5,608 bases of DNA from DAISJD01 sp036821645 (lineage in GTDB: Bacteria; Pseudomonadota; Alphaproteobacteria; ATCC43930; CGMCC-115725). Of this stretch, positions 1 to 5,521 are shown piece by piece. Every line of letters starts with the position of its first letter. Position 1 is the stretch's first letter. Location: NCBI GenBank assembly GCA_036821645.1, contig DAISJD010000171.1:1-5608 (forward strand), in the 5' to 3' direction. Under the pieces are notes generated by a model, which was not told where the DNA came from, did no database searches, and worked only from the letters and a program-made list of their open reading frames with translations. The translations under genes were made by a program, and so were the position numbers.

Positions 1-19
1 AGATGGTGGGGTTGGGGAG
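1..19. other. possible degraded Nextera transposon-end sequence at the left edge
   Basis: The first 19 bases start with AGATG and end with AG, as does the 19-base Nextera mosaic end, and have the same length. Only 8 of 19 positions agree without gaps, and almost all disagreements are to G or T in a very G-rich run. The right edge of the window carries a clear copy of the same adapter in opposite orientation, which raises the prior. However, the stretch also reads through without a stop in the chrA frame as a glycine-rich piece, so it may be genuine. Confidence 0.25.
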
Positions 20-802
20 TGGGCAACCGTCATCGATCGCCTGGATGCCGCTGGGCTTCTCGACCATACCCGTCCCTCGTGGCGGCGAGCGGCGGGGGTT
101 GCGGCGGTATGGTTGCCGATCTGGCTTGCCCCGGTCCTGATCCTGACACTGGCCACCGGCGGCGACAGTATCTGGAGTGCGATCGGTCGGTTTTTCAGCG
201 CCATGGCCGTCGTCACCTTCGGCGGGGCCTATGCCGTGCTCGCCTATGTCGGACAGGCCAGCGTCGAAACCTTTCATTGGCTTAGCCCTGCGGAAATGAT
301 CGATGGGCTCGGCCTTGCCGAAACCACGCCGGGGCCGTTGATTCTGGTGCTGCAACATGTCGGGTTCTTGGCGGCCTATAGAATGCCGGGATCGCTCGAC
401 CCGATCATGGCGGGATCGCTTGGGGCGCTGTTGTGCCTCTGGGTCACGTTTGCGCCTTGTTTTCTCTGGGTTTTCCTGGGTGGCCCTTCGATCGAGGCCG
501 TGCGCGGCAACCGGATGATCGGGGCGGCCCTGTCGGGCATTACCGCCGCCATCGTGGGTGTGATCTTGAATCTCGCCCTCTGGTTCGGCCTGCATGTCCT
601 GTTCAAGGATGTGCATCCGCTCGTCTTGCCCGGCCTTGGGATCGGGCCGGACCTGCCGGTCTTCGCCAGTCTCAATGGGGCGGCGGCCCTGTTGTCGGCG
701 GTGTCGATCCTTGCCCTGTTTCGGTTCAAGATCGGGATGATGGCGACCTTGGCCCTCTCTGCCGGACTTGGCATGGGCTTACGTCTGTCGGGTTTTGCCT
801 AA
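2..802 (+). CDS. chrA: chromate transporter ChrA, C-terminal part (5' end outside window)
   Basis: This is the C-terminal 266 residues of a long-form ChrA, an inner-membrane exporter of chromate (CHR family, usually 400-450 residues with two homologous CHR domains). The frame is open to the left edge, so the N-terminal domain and the start are missing. A linker is followed by a hydrophobic helix (about residues 36-52) and then the second CHR domain. That domain shows the family signatures FGGAY (73-77), WLSPAEMIDGLGLAE leading into TPGP (109-112), and VTFAPCFLWVF in the next helices. The rest is a run of membrane helices ending in LRLSGFA just before the TAA. The internal TTG at 113 is not the true start, because coding signal continues upstream of it. 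The first six or so residues may come from adapter noise. The neighbouring gene converges, with stops 6 bases apart. No regulator (chrB) is visible, but it could lie to the left. Sulfate or other oxyanions are possible substrates; family membership itself is clear. Confidence 0.93.
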   Translation, partial: DGGVGEWATVIDRLDAAGLLDHTRPSWRRAAGVAAVWLPIWLAPVLILTLATGGDSIWSAIGRFFSAMAVVTFGGAYAVLAYVGQASVETFHWLSPAEMIDGLGLAETTPGPLILVLQHVGFLAAYRMPGSLDPIMAGSLGALLCLWVTFAPCFLWVFLGGPSIEAVRGNRMIGAALSGITAAIVGVILNLALWFGLHVLFKDVHPLVLPGLGIGPDLPVFASLNGAAALLSAVSILALFRFKIGMMATLALSAGLGMGLRLSGFA

Positions 803-808
803 CGGCCC

Positions 809-1783
809 TCATTCGTCGAGGGGCGGTGTGCCCAGATGATAGCCGCAATTCGGGCAATGCCCATGGCCATGGGGAAGATCCAACAGGGTTTCCTCGGCGA
901 TGTCCTCGCTGTCGCTTTTGCCGATGCCGAGATCCTCGCCCATGGCCTCGATCATGGCGAGATCGCCCAGAGTCAACATCCCCGTCGCCACCCCGGCCTC
1001 GACCAATTGGCGGTATTTTTCCCGGCGGATGCGCACCTGATTCATGAAACTGGCGGTCAAGACGCCGGAAAACAGCGCGAAGGTCCCGATCCCGACGACC
1101 GAGACGAGCCCGCCCAAAACACGACCCAGCGCCGTCATCGGCACCATATCGCCATAACCCACCGTGGTCAGCGTCGTAATCGCCCACCACATCGCCGCCG
1201 GGATCGAACTGAACACGGCGGGCTGCACCTCGTTTTCCACCATGTACATGAGCGAGGCACTCATCAACAGGCTCAAGGCCAAGACGAATAAAATCGCAAG
1301 GATGGTATTGGCCTCTTCGCGAAACACCGCCCAGAGCAGGCTGAACGCCGTCGAATGCCGCGTCAGTTTCAACATCCGCAACAGCCGCAACAAGCGCAAG
1401 ACCCGCAGATCGTCGGCCCCGAACATGCCCAACATCGCGGGCAGGATGGCAATCAGGTCGATGACTGAGAAAAACCGCACCATATAGCGCAAGCGCCCGA
1501 ACACGGGATGGGCAAACCGTCCGCCCGCCCGATCGACCGCCGTCCACACCCGCAGCCCATATTCGGCAGCGAAAATCACCGTGGCGATCTGTTCGACCCA
1601 CCAAAAAAACAGGCCGTGACTGTCGCGCAGGGATTCGACGGATTCCAAAATGACGCAGCCGACATTGACCATGATCAAGACGGCCAAGACCGCATTCACA
1701 TAGCGACTGATCTTATTCGTCGGCAGCCCATGATCGAACAGACGATTGCACCATTGCCGCGCCGCAACACCCCGATCCGCCAT
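809..1783 (-). CDS. voltage-gated potassium channel (six-helix ion transport protein) with cysteine/histidine tail
   Basis: The 324-residue product has the full Kv-type layout. S1 is near 29-48, S2 near 61-80 and S3 near 103-119. The S4 voltage sensor at 125-142 has positively charged residues every third position (LRVLRLLRLLRMLKLTR). S5 is near 158-181, followed by a pore helix, the potassium filter TVGYGD (207-212) and S6 near 217-248. The complete filter implies potassium selectivity, and the product should be a homotetramer in the inner membrane. The cytoplasmic tail has a helical segment and a short acidic stretch, then ends in HGHGHCPNCGYH (305-316), resembling half a zinc ribbon. I chose the ATG at 1783 because GAGG lies 9 bases upstream of it (1793-1796). 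An ATG at 1807 and a TTG at 1816 are in frame but lack a ribosome site. The stop at 809-811 is 6 bases from the chrA stop, so transcripts of the two genes probably overlap. Setting membrane potential or potassium flux is a family-level inference. Confidence 0.92.
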   Translation of the reverse strand: MADRGVAARQWCNRLFDHGLPTNKISRYVNAVLAVLIMVNVGCVILESVESLRDSHGLFFWWVEQIATVIFAAEYGLRVWTAVDRAGGRFAHPVFGRLRYMVRFFSVIDLIAILPAMLGMFGADDLRVLRLLRLLRMLKLTRHSTAFSLLWAVFREEANTILAILFVLALSLLMSASLMYMVENEVQPAVFSSIPAAMWWAITTLTTVGYGDMVPMTALGRVLGGLVSVVGIGTFALFSGVLTASFMNQVRIRREKYRQLVEAGVATGMLTLGDLAMIEAMGEDLGIGKSDSEDIAEETLLDLPHGHGHCPNCGYHLGTPPLDE

Positions 1784-1792
1784 CGCCCCGCC

Positions 1793-1796
1793 CCTC
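1793..1796 (-). promoter_or_regulatory. ribosome binding site of the potassium channel gene
   Basis: On the minus strand GAGG, extended to TGAGGGG at 1791-1797, sits 9 bases before the ATG at 1783. It decides the start, because the in-frame ATG at 1807 and TTG at 1816 have no comparable purine-rich sequence at the right distance. Confidence 0.5.
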
Positions 1797-1834
1797 AGCG
1801 CATCCATACGGCCCAAAACCGCACCAAATATCCC

Positions 1835-1963
1835 TCATAACGCAGGATGTTTGATAAATTCTTTTAATTCAAGCGGGACGACCGCCTTTTCTGCAACCGC
1901 CCTGTCGATGGCGGCTCGGCCCAACCGCCGCGATCCCGGCCCCGGCTTGGCGATGCAGACCAT
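1835..1963 (-). CDS. possible small or remnant ORF of 42 codons upstream of the potassium channel gene
   Basis: I do not recognise this frame. It would encode a 42-residue basic peptide beginning MVCIAKPGPGSRRLGRAAID and ending FIKHPAL. Its first 33 codons favour G or C at the third position, as host genes here do, while its last codons are AT-rich. The frame stays open upstream to a stop at 2018-2020, so it could also be the 3' remnant of a longer host gene cut by the AT-rich segment that begins near 1977. There is no clear ribosome site before the ATG at 1963. It ends 51 bases before the channel start on the same strand, so a leader peptide is also conceivable. It may equally be chance. Confidence 0.25.
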   Translation of the reverse strand: MVCIAKPGPGSRRLGRAAIDRAVAEKAVVPLELKEFIKHPAL

Positions 1964-2005
1964 GCAGAACTGAACCGCAAATTTTAATATTCTCAGATTT
2001 TTATA

Positions 2006-2036
2006 TTGATAATAGAATTAGGAGACTTTTTATAAA
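2006..2036 (+). promoter_or_regulatory. weak sigma-70-like promoter candidate for the AT-rich gene
   Basis: TTGATA at 2006-2011 resembles a -35 box. TTTATA at 2029-2034 (17-base spacing) or TATAAA at 2031-2036 (19-base spacing) could be the -10. In a segment this AT-rich such matches arise often by chance, so this is only a candidate. Confidence 0.2.
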
Positions 2037-2102
2037 GTATTTTATTTTCCAATAACGCAATCACTTATAGCTAAAAATCACTCTCGATCTTTAACTATGT
2101 TT

Positions 2103-2106
2103 AGGA
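2103..2106 (+). promoter_or_regulatory. ribosome binding site deciding the start of the AT-rich gene
   Basis: AGGA at 2103-2106 is one base from the ATG at 2108, too close to serve it, but 7 bases from the in-frame ATG at 2114 and 10 from the one at 2117. The start at 2114 is therefore preferred. Confidence 0.5.
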
Positions 2107-2113
2107 TATGTCA

Positions 2114-2941
2114 ATGATGACCAATTTGCGTATTTTATCGTTAATTTTTGCCGTAATCCTAACAGTAATGATTATTATTTTTATTGGCTTGGCAATTTTT
2201 GACTCAACTATTTTATCTATTAATTGGCGCAGTACAATCGCTCAATTTCAGACATTCTTGGGTGGACTAAGTGTACTCGCCGCAAGTTTATTTGCTTATC
2301 ATGCTAATACAGCAATGGCAGATGAAGTTAGAAAAAAGAACGAAGCTGATAATGAAAAATTAAGGAGAAATTTATTGGCAAAAGCTTCCTTAACTTTTGA
2401 GATGATAAGACAACAAACTCATGTAAGGCTATGTGATTTACAAAATTATAGCAATAACTTTCAAAATAAACAAATTAGTATAATTCATTACGAAAAACTT
2501 CATCTCACAATACCAAATCAGCTCGATGATTTATGGGATCATCTGGATTTTCTTCCTGAAAAATCTTATCCTGAATTAGCTAAAATAACAAATTACATGC
2601 AAATCTATTTAACAGAACACCACATGAATATTCAAATCGATACCAAAATTGATAATATATTTCAGGAAGCACGGCAAAAAATTATTGATTCAACAAAAAA
2701 CAATAAAATAACTGGTTCAGATAATTTAAATATTGCTTCCAATAATTTAAAAAAATTTCTAATTATTCAAAATAAATACTCTAGAAATCGATACATGATT
2801 AATTGGTATAGAGCAGCAAGTATTTTGGAAGAATTAAATGAATCAACTTTAAATATTATGAAAATTTTACCTCTTTCAAGGAATTGGACACATGAAAGAG
2901 CTCCTCGCCCAACGAAAAAAACAAACCAAGGCGCATCATAA
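2114..2941 (+). CDS. AT-rich orphan membrane protein, two N-terminal helices plus polar helical domain, function unknown
   Basis: I do not recognise a family. The 275-residue product begins with a strongly hydrophobic helix (about 5-27, rich in I, L, F and V) and a short loop with INWRST. A second helix follows (about 43-63, TFLGGLSVLAASLFAYHAN). Then comes a highly charged, probably coiled-coil stalk (about 64-88, DEVRKKNEADNEKLRR) and a roughly 180-residue polar region rich in N, I, K and Q with predicted helices. The layout fits an inner-membrane hairpin with a cytoplasmic domain, seen in many uncharacterised phage- or island-borne proteins. No enzyme motif is visible. Codon use is wholly unlike its neighbours: about 30% GC by eye, with A/T at most third positions. 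This points to recent acquisition. The gene stands alone on its strand, with a hairpin after the stop. The ATG at 2114 is chosen over 2108 because AGGA lies 7 bases before it. It is a real gene by length and protein character, but its role is unknown. Confidence 0.82.
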   Translation: MMTNLRILSLIFAVILTVMIIIFIGLAIFDSTILSINWRSTIAQFQTFLGGLSVLAASLFAYHANTAMADEVRKKNEADNEKLRRNLLAKASLTFEMIRQQTHVRLCDLQNYSNNFQNKQISIIHYEKLHLTIPNQLDDLWDHLDFLPEKSYPELAKITNYMQIYLTEHHMNIQIDTKIDNIFQEARQKIIDSTKNNKITGSDNLNIASNNLKKFLIIQNKYSRNRYMINWYRAASILEELNESTLNIMKILPLSRNWTHERAPRPTKKTNQGAS

Positions 2942-2942
2942 A

Positions 2943-2973
2943 ATCGCCAAATACTTGTAATGTATTTTGCGAT
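2943..2973 (+). terminator. imperfect hairpin just after the AT-rich gene, possible terminator
   Basis: Arms at 2943-2954 and 2962-2973 pair at 11 of 12 positions around a 7-base loop, starting 2 bases after the TAA stop. No run of T follows on the plus strand, so it is not a classical intrinsic terminator. It could still stabilise the 3' end of the message or be an unrelated inverted repeat. Confidence 0.35.
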
Positions 2974-3028
2974 CAAACGGTAATCAAAAAAGAAAATTCA
3001 GCATTTTATGAACCCCATTTTTATGGCA

Positions 3029-3055
3029 TTCACAGGGTCAGTTACGGATCATAAT
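3029..3055 (+). promoter_or_regulatory. candidate promoter of the MFS-metC unit
   Basis: TTCACA at 3029-3034 matches the -35 consensus at 5 of 6 positions and CATAAT at 3050-3055 matches the -10 at 5 of 6. The 15-base spacer is short; reading the -10 as ATAATA gives 16. A transcript would start near 3062, about 20 bases before the MFS start codon. No operator-like palindrome is obvious beside it. Confidence 0.35.
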
Positions 3056-3071
3056 ACCTGACAAATATCAC

Positions 3072-3076
3072 AAGGA
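3072..3076 (+). promoter_or_regulatory. ribosome binding site deciding the start of the MFS gene
   Basis: AAGGA at 3072-3076 is one base before the ATG at 3078 but 7 bases before the in-frame ATG at 3084. Normal spacing favours 3084. The arrangement copies that of the AT-rich gene upstream. Confidence 0.5.
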
Positions 3077-3083
3077 TATGCCG

Positions 3084-4373
3084 ATGCCGCCCGTCGCCCG
3101 CCCCGTGCATTATGCCTGGATCGTTGCCCTCGTCACCTTTGCCACCTTGTTGGTGACGGCGGGGGTGCGGGCGACGCCGGGCGTGTTGATGGTGCCGCTG
3201 GAACAGAGTTTCCAGTGGAGCCGCACCACGATTTCCGGGGCCGTGTCGTTGAATATCCTGCTTTACGGTTTGGTCGGGCCGTTTGCCGCCGGACTGATGG
3301 AATGGGCCGGGGTGAAGCGCACGATGATGGCGGCCCTGGTGCTGGTCGCCCTCGGCATGGGGCTCACCCCCTTGATGACCCAATCCTGGCACTTGGTCCT
3401 GCTCTGGGGGGTGGCGGTCGGCACCGGGTCGGGGATGGCCGCCCTGGTCTTGGGGGCGACCGTCGTCACCCGGTGGTTTACCGCGCGACGCGGCCTCGTC
3501 ATGGGGGTCATGACCGCCAGTACGGCGACCGGGCAATTGATTTTCCTGCCGATTTTGGCCCTGCTCGCAACGCGGTTCGGGTGGACCGCCGTGTCGCTCA
3601 CGGTGGCGGGGGCGGCCCTTGCCATGATCGTGCCGGTGCTGATCCTGATGCGCGATCGCCCGGCCGATTTGGGTCTTGCCCCCTATGGCGAGACGGGCGG
3701 GCCCGAACCCGCGATCGCCCGGACCGGCAATCCGATTTTGAACACGCTGCGCGCACTCCGCGACGGTATGGGCTCGCGGGATTTTTGGCTGCTATCGGGC
3801 AGTTTCTTCATCTGCGGGGCCTCGACCAACGGGTTGATCGGGACCCACCTCATCCCCGCCTGTCTCGATCACGGCATCCCGGAAGTGGCCGCCGCCAATC
3901 TATTGGCCGCGATGGGCATCTTCGATTTCATCGGGACGACCCTGTCCGGTTGGCTCAGCGATCGGTTCAACAACCGCGTCCTTCTGGCGCTTTATTACGG
4001 GTTTCGGGGTCTGTCGCTGCTCTATCTGCCCTATGCGCTCGACCTGTCCTTTTACGGGTTGTCGCTGTTCGCCGTCTTCTATGGGCTCGACTGGATCGCG
4101 ACCGTGCCGCCCACGGTGCGTCTTGCGACCGAGGCGTTCGGCAAGGAACGGGTCGGGGTGATGTTCGGGTGGATCGCCTGCGCGCATCAGGTGGGGGCGG
4201 CCAGTGCGACCTTGTTCGCCGGATCCTTGCGCGATGGGTTCGGGTCCTATTTCGCGGCCTTCTTCGTTGCGGGTTTTCTCTGTCTTGGGGCCAGTTTCCT
4301 GGTTTTATGGATTGGACGCGGCAAAAAACCGGGTACGATGGCCCGCAAAGACCCTGCCGCCCAACCGGCCTGA
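3084..4373 (+). CDS. MFS transporter, probably of the monocarboxylate/oxalate-formate-antiporter-like group
   Basis: The 429-residue product has the usual length and twelve-helix layout of the major facilitator superfamily, secondary transporters of the inner membrane. The N-terminal half carries a motif-A-like loop between helices 2 and 3 (about residues 69-80, AGLMEWAGVKR). The C-terminal half has the matching loop GWLSDRFNNR (about 289-298). The central cytoplasmic loop near 190-230 contains RDRPADLGLAPYGE, common in MFS proteins related to monocarboxylate and oxalate/formate carriers. VPLEQSFQWSRTTISGA after helix 1 is also typical of that group. The substrate cannot be read from sequence. 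The start at 3084 is chosen from AAGGA spacing; the upstream ATG at 3078 would add two residues. The gene begins right at the return to GC-rich composition and its promoter lies in AT-rich DNA. metC follows after 30 bases with no terminator, so the two are probably co-transcribed. Confidence 0.92.
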   Translation: MPPVARPVHYAWIVALVTFATLLVTAGVRATPGVLMVPLEQSFQWSRTTISGAVSLNILLYGLVGPFAAGLMEWAGVKRTMMAALVLVALGMGLTPLMTQSWHLVLLWGVAVGTGSGMAALVLGATVVTRWFTARRGLVMGVMTASTATGQLIFLPILALLATRFGWTAVSLTVAGAALAMIVPVLILMRDRPADLGLAPYGETGGPEPAIARTGNPILNTLRALRDGMGSRDFWLLSGSFFICGASTNGLIGTHLIPACLDHGIPEVAAANLLAAMGIFDFIGTTLSGWLSDRFNNRVLLALYYGFRGLSLLYLPYALDLSFYGLSLFAVFYGLDWIATVPPTVRLATEAFGKERVGVMFGWIACAHQVGAASATLFAGSLRDGFGSYFAAFFVAGFLCLGASFLVLWIGRGKKPGTMARKDPAAQPA

Positions 4374-4390
4374 TCGCCCCTTCGACCCAC

Positions 4391-4394
4391 GGAA
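4391..4394 (+). promoter_or_regulatory. weak ribosome binding site of metC
   Basis: GGAA at 4391-4394 stands 9 bases before the ATG at 4404 in the 30-base gap after the MFS stop. It is weak, but no better start is in frame nearby, and the protein begins at the position expected from MetC alignments. Confidence 0.35.
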
Positions 4395-4403
4395 TGACCC
4401 GCT

Positions 4404-5521
4404 ATGCGCCGCGACCCGGATAAACACCACCCTGAAACCCGCCTCGTCCAGTCGGGGCGCGATCCCCAATCCCATCACGGCACGGTCAATCCGCCGATCT
4501 ATCGCGCCTCGACCATTCTGCAACCGGATCTCGCGACCTGGCGGGCGGCATCCAATCCCCGCTATCCGGGTTATCGCTACGGCGTGCTCGGCACCCCCAC
4601 CAGTCACGCCTTTGAAACGGCGATGGCCGAAACCTACGAGGCGGCGAGCTGCGTCGCAGTCAGTTCGGGGTTGGCGGCGGTCACGATCCCGCTCATGGCG
4701 CTCACCCGGACGGGCGATCACATTCTGATCGCCGACAATGCCTATGAGCCGGGGCGGCGCTTCTGCAATCAGATCTTGGCGCGGTTCGGGGTTGAAACGA
4801 CCTATTACGACCCCCGTATCGGGGCCGGGATTGCCGCCCTCATCCGCCCCGAAACCCGGTTGATCCTGATGGAATCCCCCGGTTCCTTGACCTTCGAGAT
4901 GCAGGATACGCCGGCCATCGTCGCTGCCGCCAAGGCCGCCGGGGTCGCAACCTTGTTCGACAATACCTGGGCGACCGCGCTTTATTTCAATCCACTGGAT
5001 CACGGGGTCGATCTCGTGATCGAGGCGATCACGAAATATGTCGGCGGCCATTCCGACATTCTGATGGGCGTCATCCTGTCCCGCGACCCCGCCCTCCACC
5101 AGAAAGTCTGGTCTGCGGCCAAGGCAATGGGCAATTGCTGCGGCCCGGAAGAGCTTTATCTCGCCCTGCGCGGCCTCCATTCCATGGCCTTGCGGGTCGA
5201 ACGGTGTGGGCAAACAGCGCTCACGGTCGCACGCTGGCTGCAAACCTGCCCGGCCGTGGCGCGGGTTCTGCATCCGGCCCTACCGAACGATCCGGGCCAT
5301 GGGCTGTGGCGACGCGACTTTACCGGATCGAGCGGCCTGTTCGGGTTTCTGCTCCACCCGGTCAGTGAGGCGGCACTCGCCGCCTTTTTCGACGGGCTTA
5401 CCCTGTTCGGGATCGGGGCCAGTTGGGGCGGGTATGAAAACCTGCTGATCCCGACCCGGCCCGAGACGACCCCCACCCCCGTGCCGCGGCAGGAACCCGG
5501 CCCGTTGCTGCGCATCCATAC
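4404..5521 (+). CDS. metC: cystathionine beta-lyase MetC, 3' end missing
   Basis: This PLP-dependent enzyme of the Cys/Met metabolism family cleaves cystathionine to homocysteine, pyruvate and ammonia in methionine synthesis, in the cytoplasm. Similarity to E. coli MetC, recalled from memory, runs along the whole length. The substrate/cofactor tyrosine appears in NAYEPG (Y114). ESPGS is followed by FDNTWA, which holds the PLP-contacting Asp186. TKYVGGHSD carries the Schiff-base Lys211. Later come RDFTGSSGLF, WGGYENL and the substrate-carboxylate arginine in LLRIH (Arg370). About 372 genuine codons are present of the usual 390-400. The frame then runs open into adapter sequence from 5522 and reads TCLLYTSPSPRE, a known mistranslation of the Nextera adapter, so the last 20-25 true residues are missing. 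One oddity is YGVLG at 59-63 where E. coli has YGRRG, so the phosphate-binding arginine is replaced. The gene lies 30 bases after the MFS gene, likely in one operon. Other C-S beta-lyase activities are possible. Confidence 0.93.

Larger units (their letters stand above)
1784..2113. other. intergenic region between divergent genes, crossing a composition boundary
   Basis: This 330-base gap separates the channel gene (leftward) from the AT-rich gene (rightward). It should contain promoters for both. Bases 1784-1830 and about 1875-1976 have host-like composition, 1840-1870 is AT-rich, and from about 1977 onward the AT-rich segment proper begins. Apart from the weak minus-strand frame at 1835-1963 and a weak promoter candidate at 2006-2036, I see no RNA gene, repeat or mobile-element end. 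Confidence 0.5.

Noticed and set aside
726..1604. Long minus-strand frame of 292 codons over the channel gene and chrA end
   Set aside because: It overlaps the clear potassium channel frame on the same strand and its composition is that of a shifted frame (R, G and H rich); no domain is visible.
2767..2976. Minus-strand frame of 69 codons at the end of the AT-rich gene
   Set aside because: It is antisense to the supported gene, without a ribosome site, and is typical of open frames found by chance.
1977..3070. AT-rich segment as an insertion sequence, CRISPR array or integrated element
   Set aside because: No transposase, no terminal inverted repeats or flanking direct repeats, no regularly spaced repeats, and no tRNA or integrase are visible.
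3652..3718. Two GCGATCGC octamers (3652-3659 and 3711-3718) resembling cyanobacterial HIP1
   Set aside because: Only two copies, both within coding sequence rich in GATC; the gene content does not point to a cyanobacterium.
3215..4423. Plus-strand frame of 402 codons inside the MFS gene
   Set aside because: It is a shifted reading of the MFS gene, arginine and histidine rich with no membrane helices, while the MFS frame is clearly real.
4305..5273. Minus-strand frame of 322 codons opposite metC
   Set aside because: The plus-strand frame encodes MetC with all catalytic residues; the antisense frame is open only because of GC-rich codon use.
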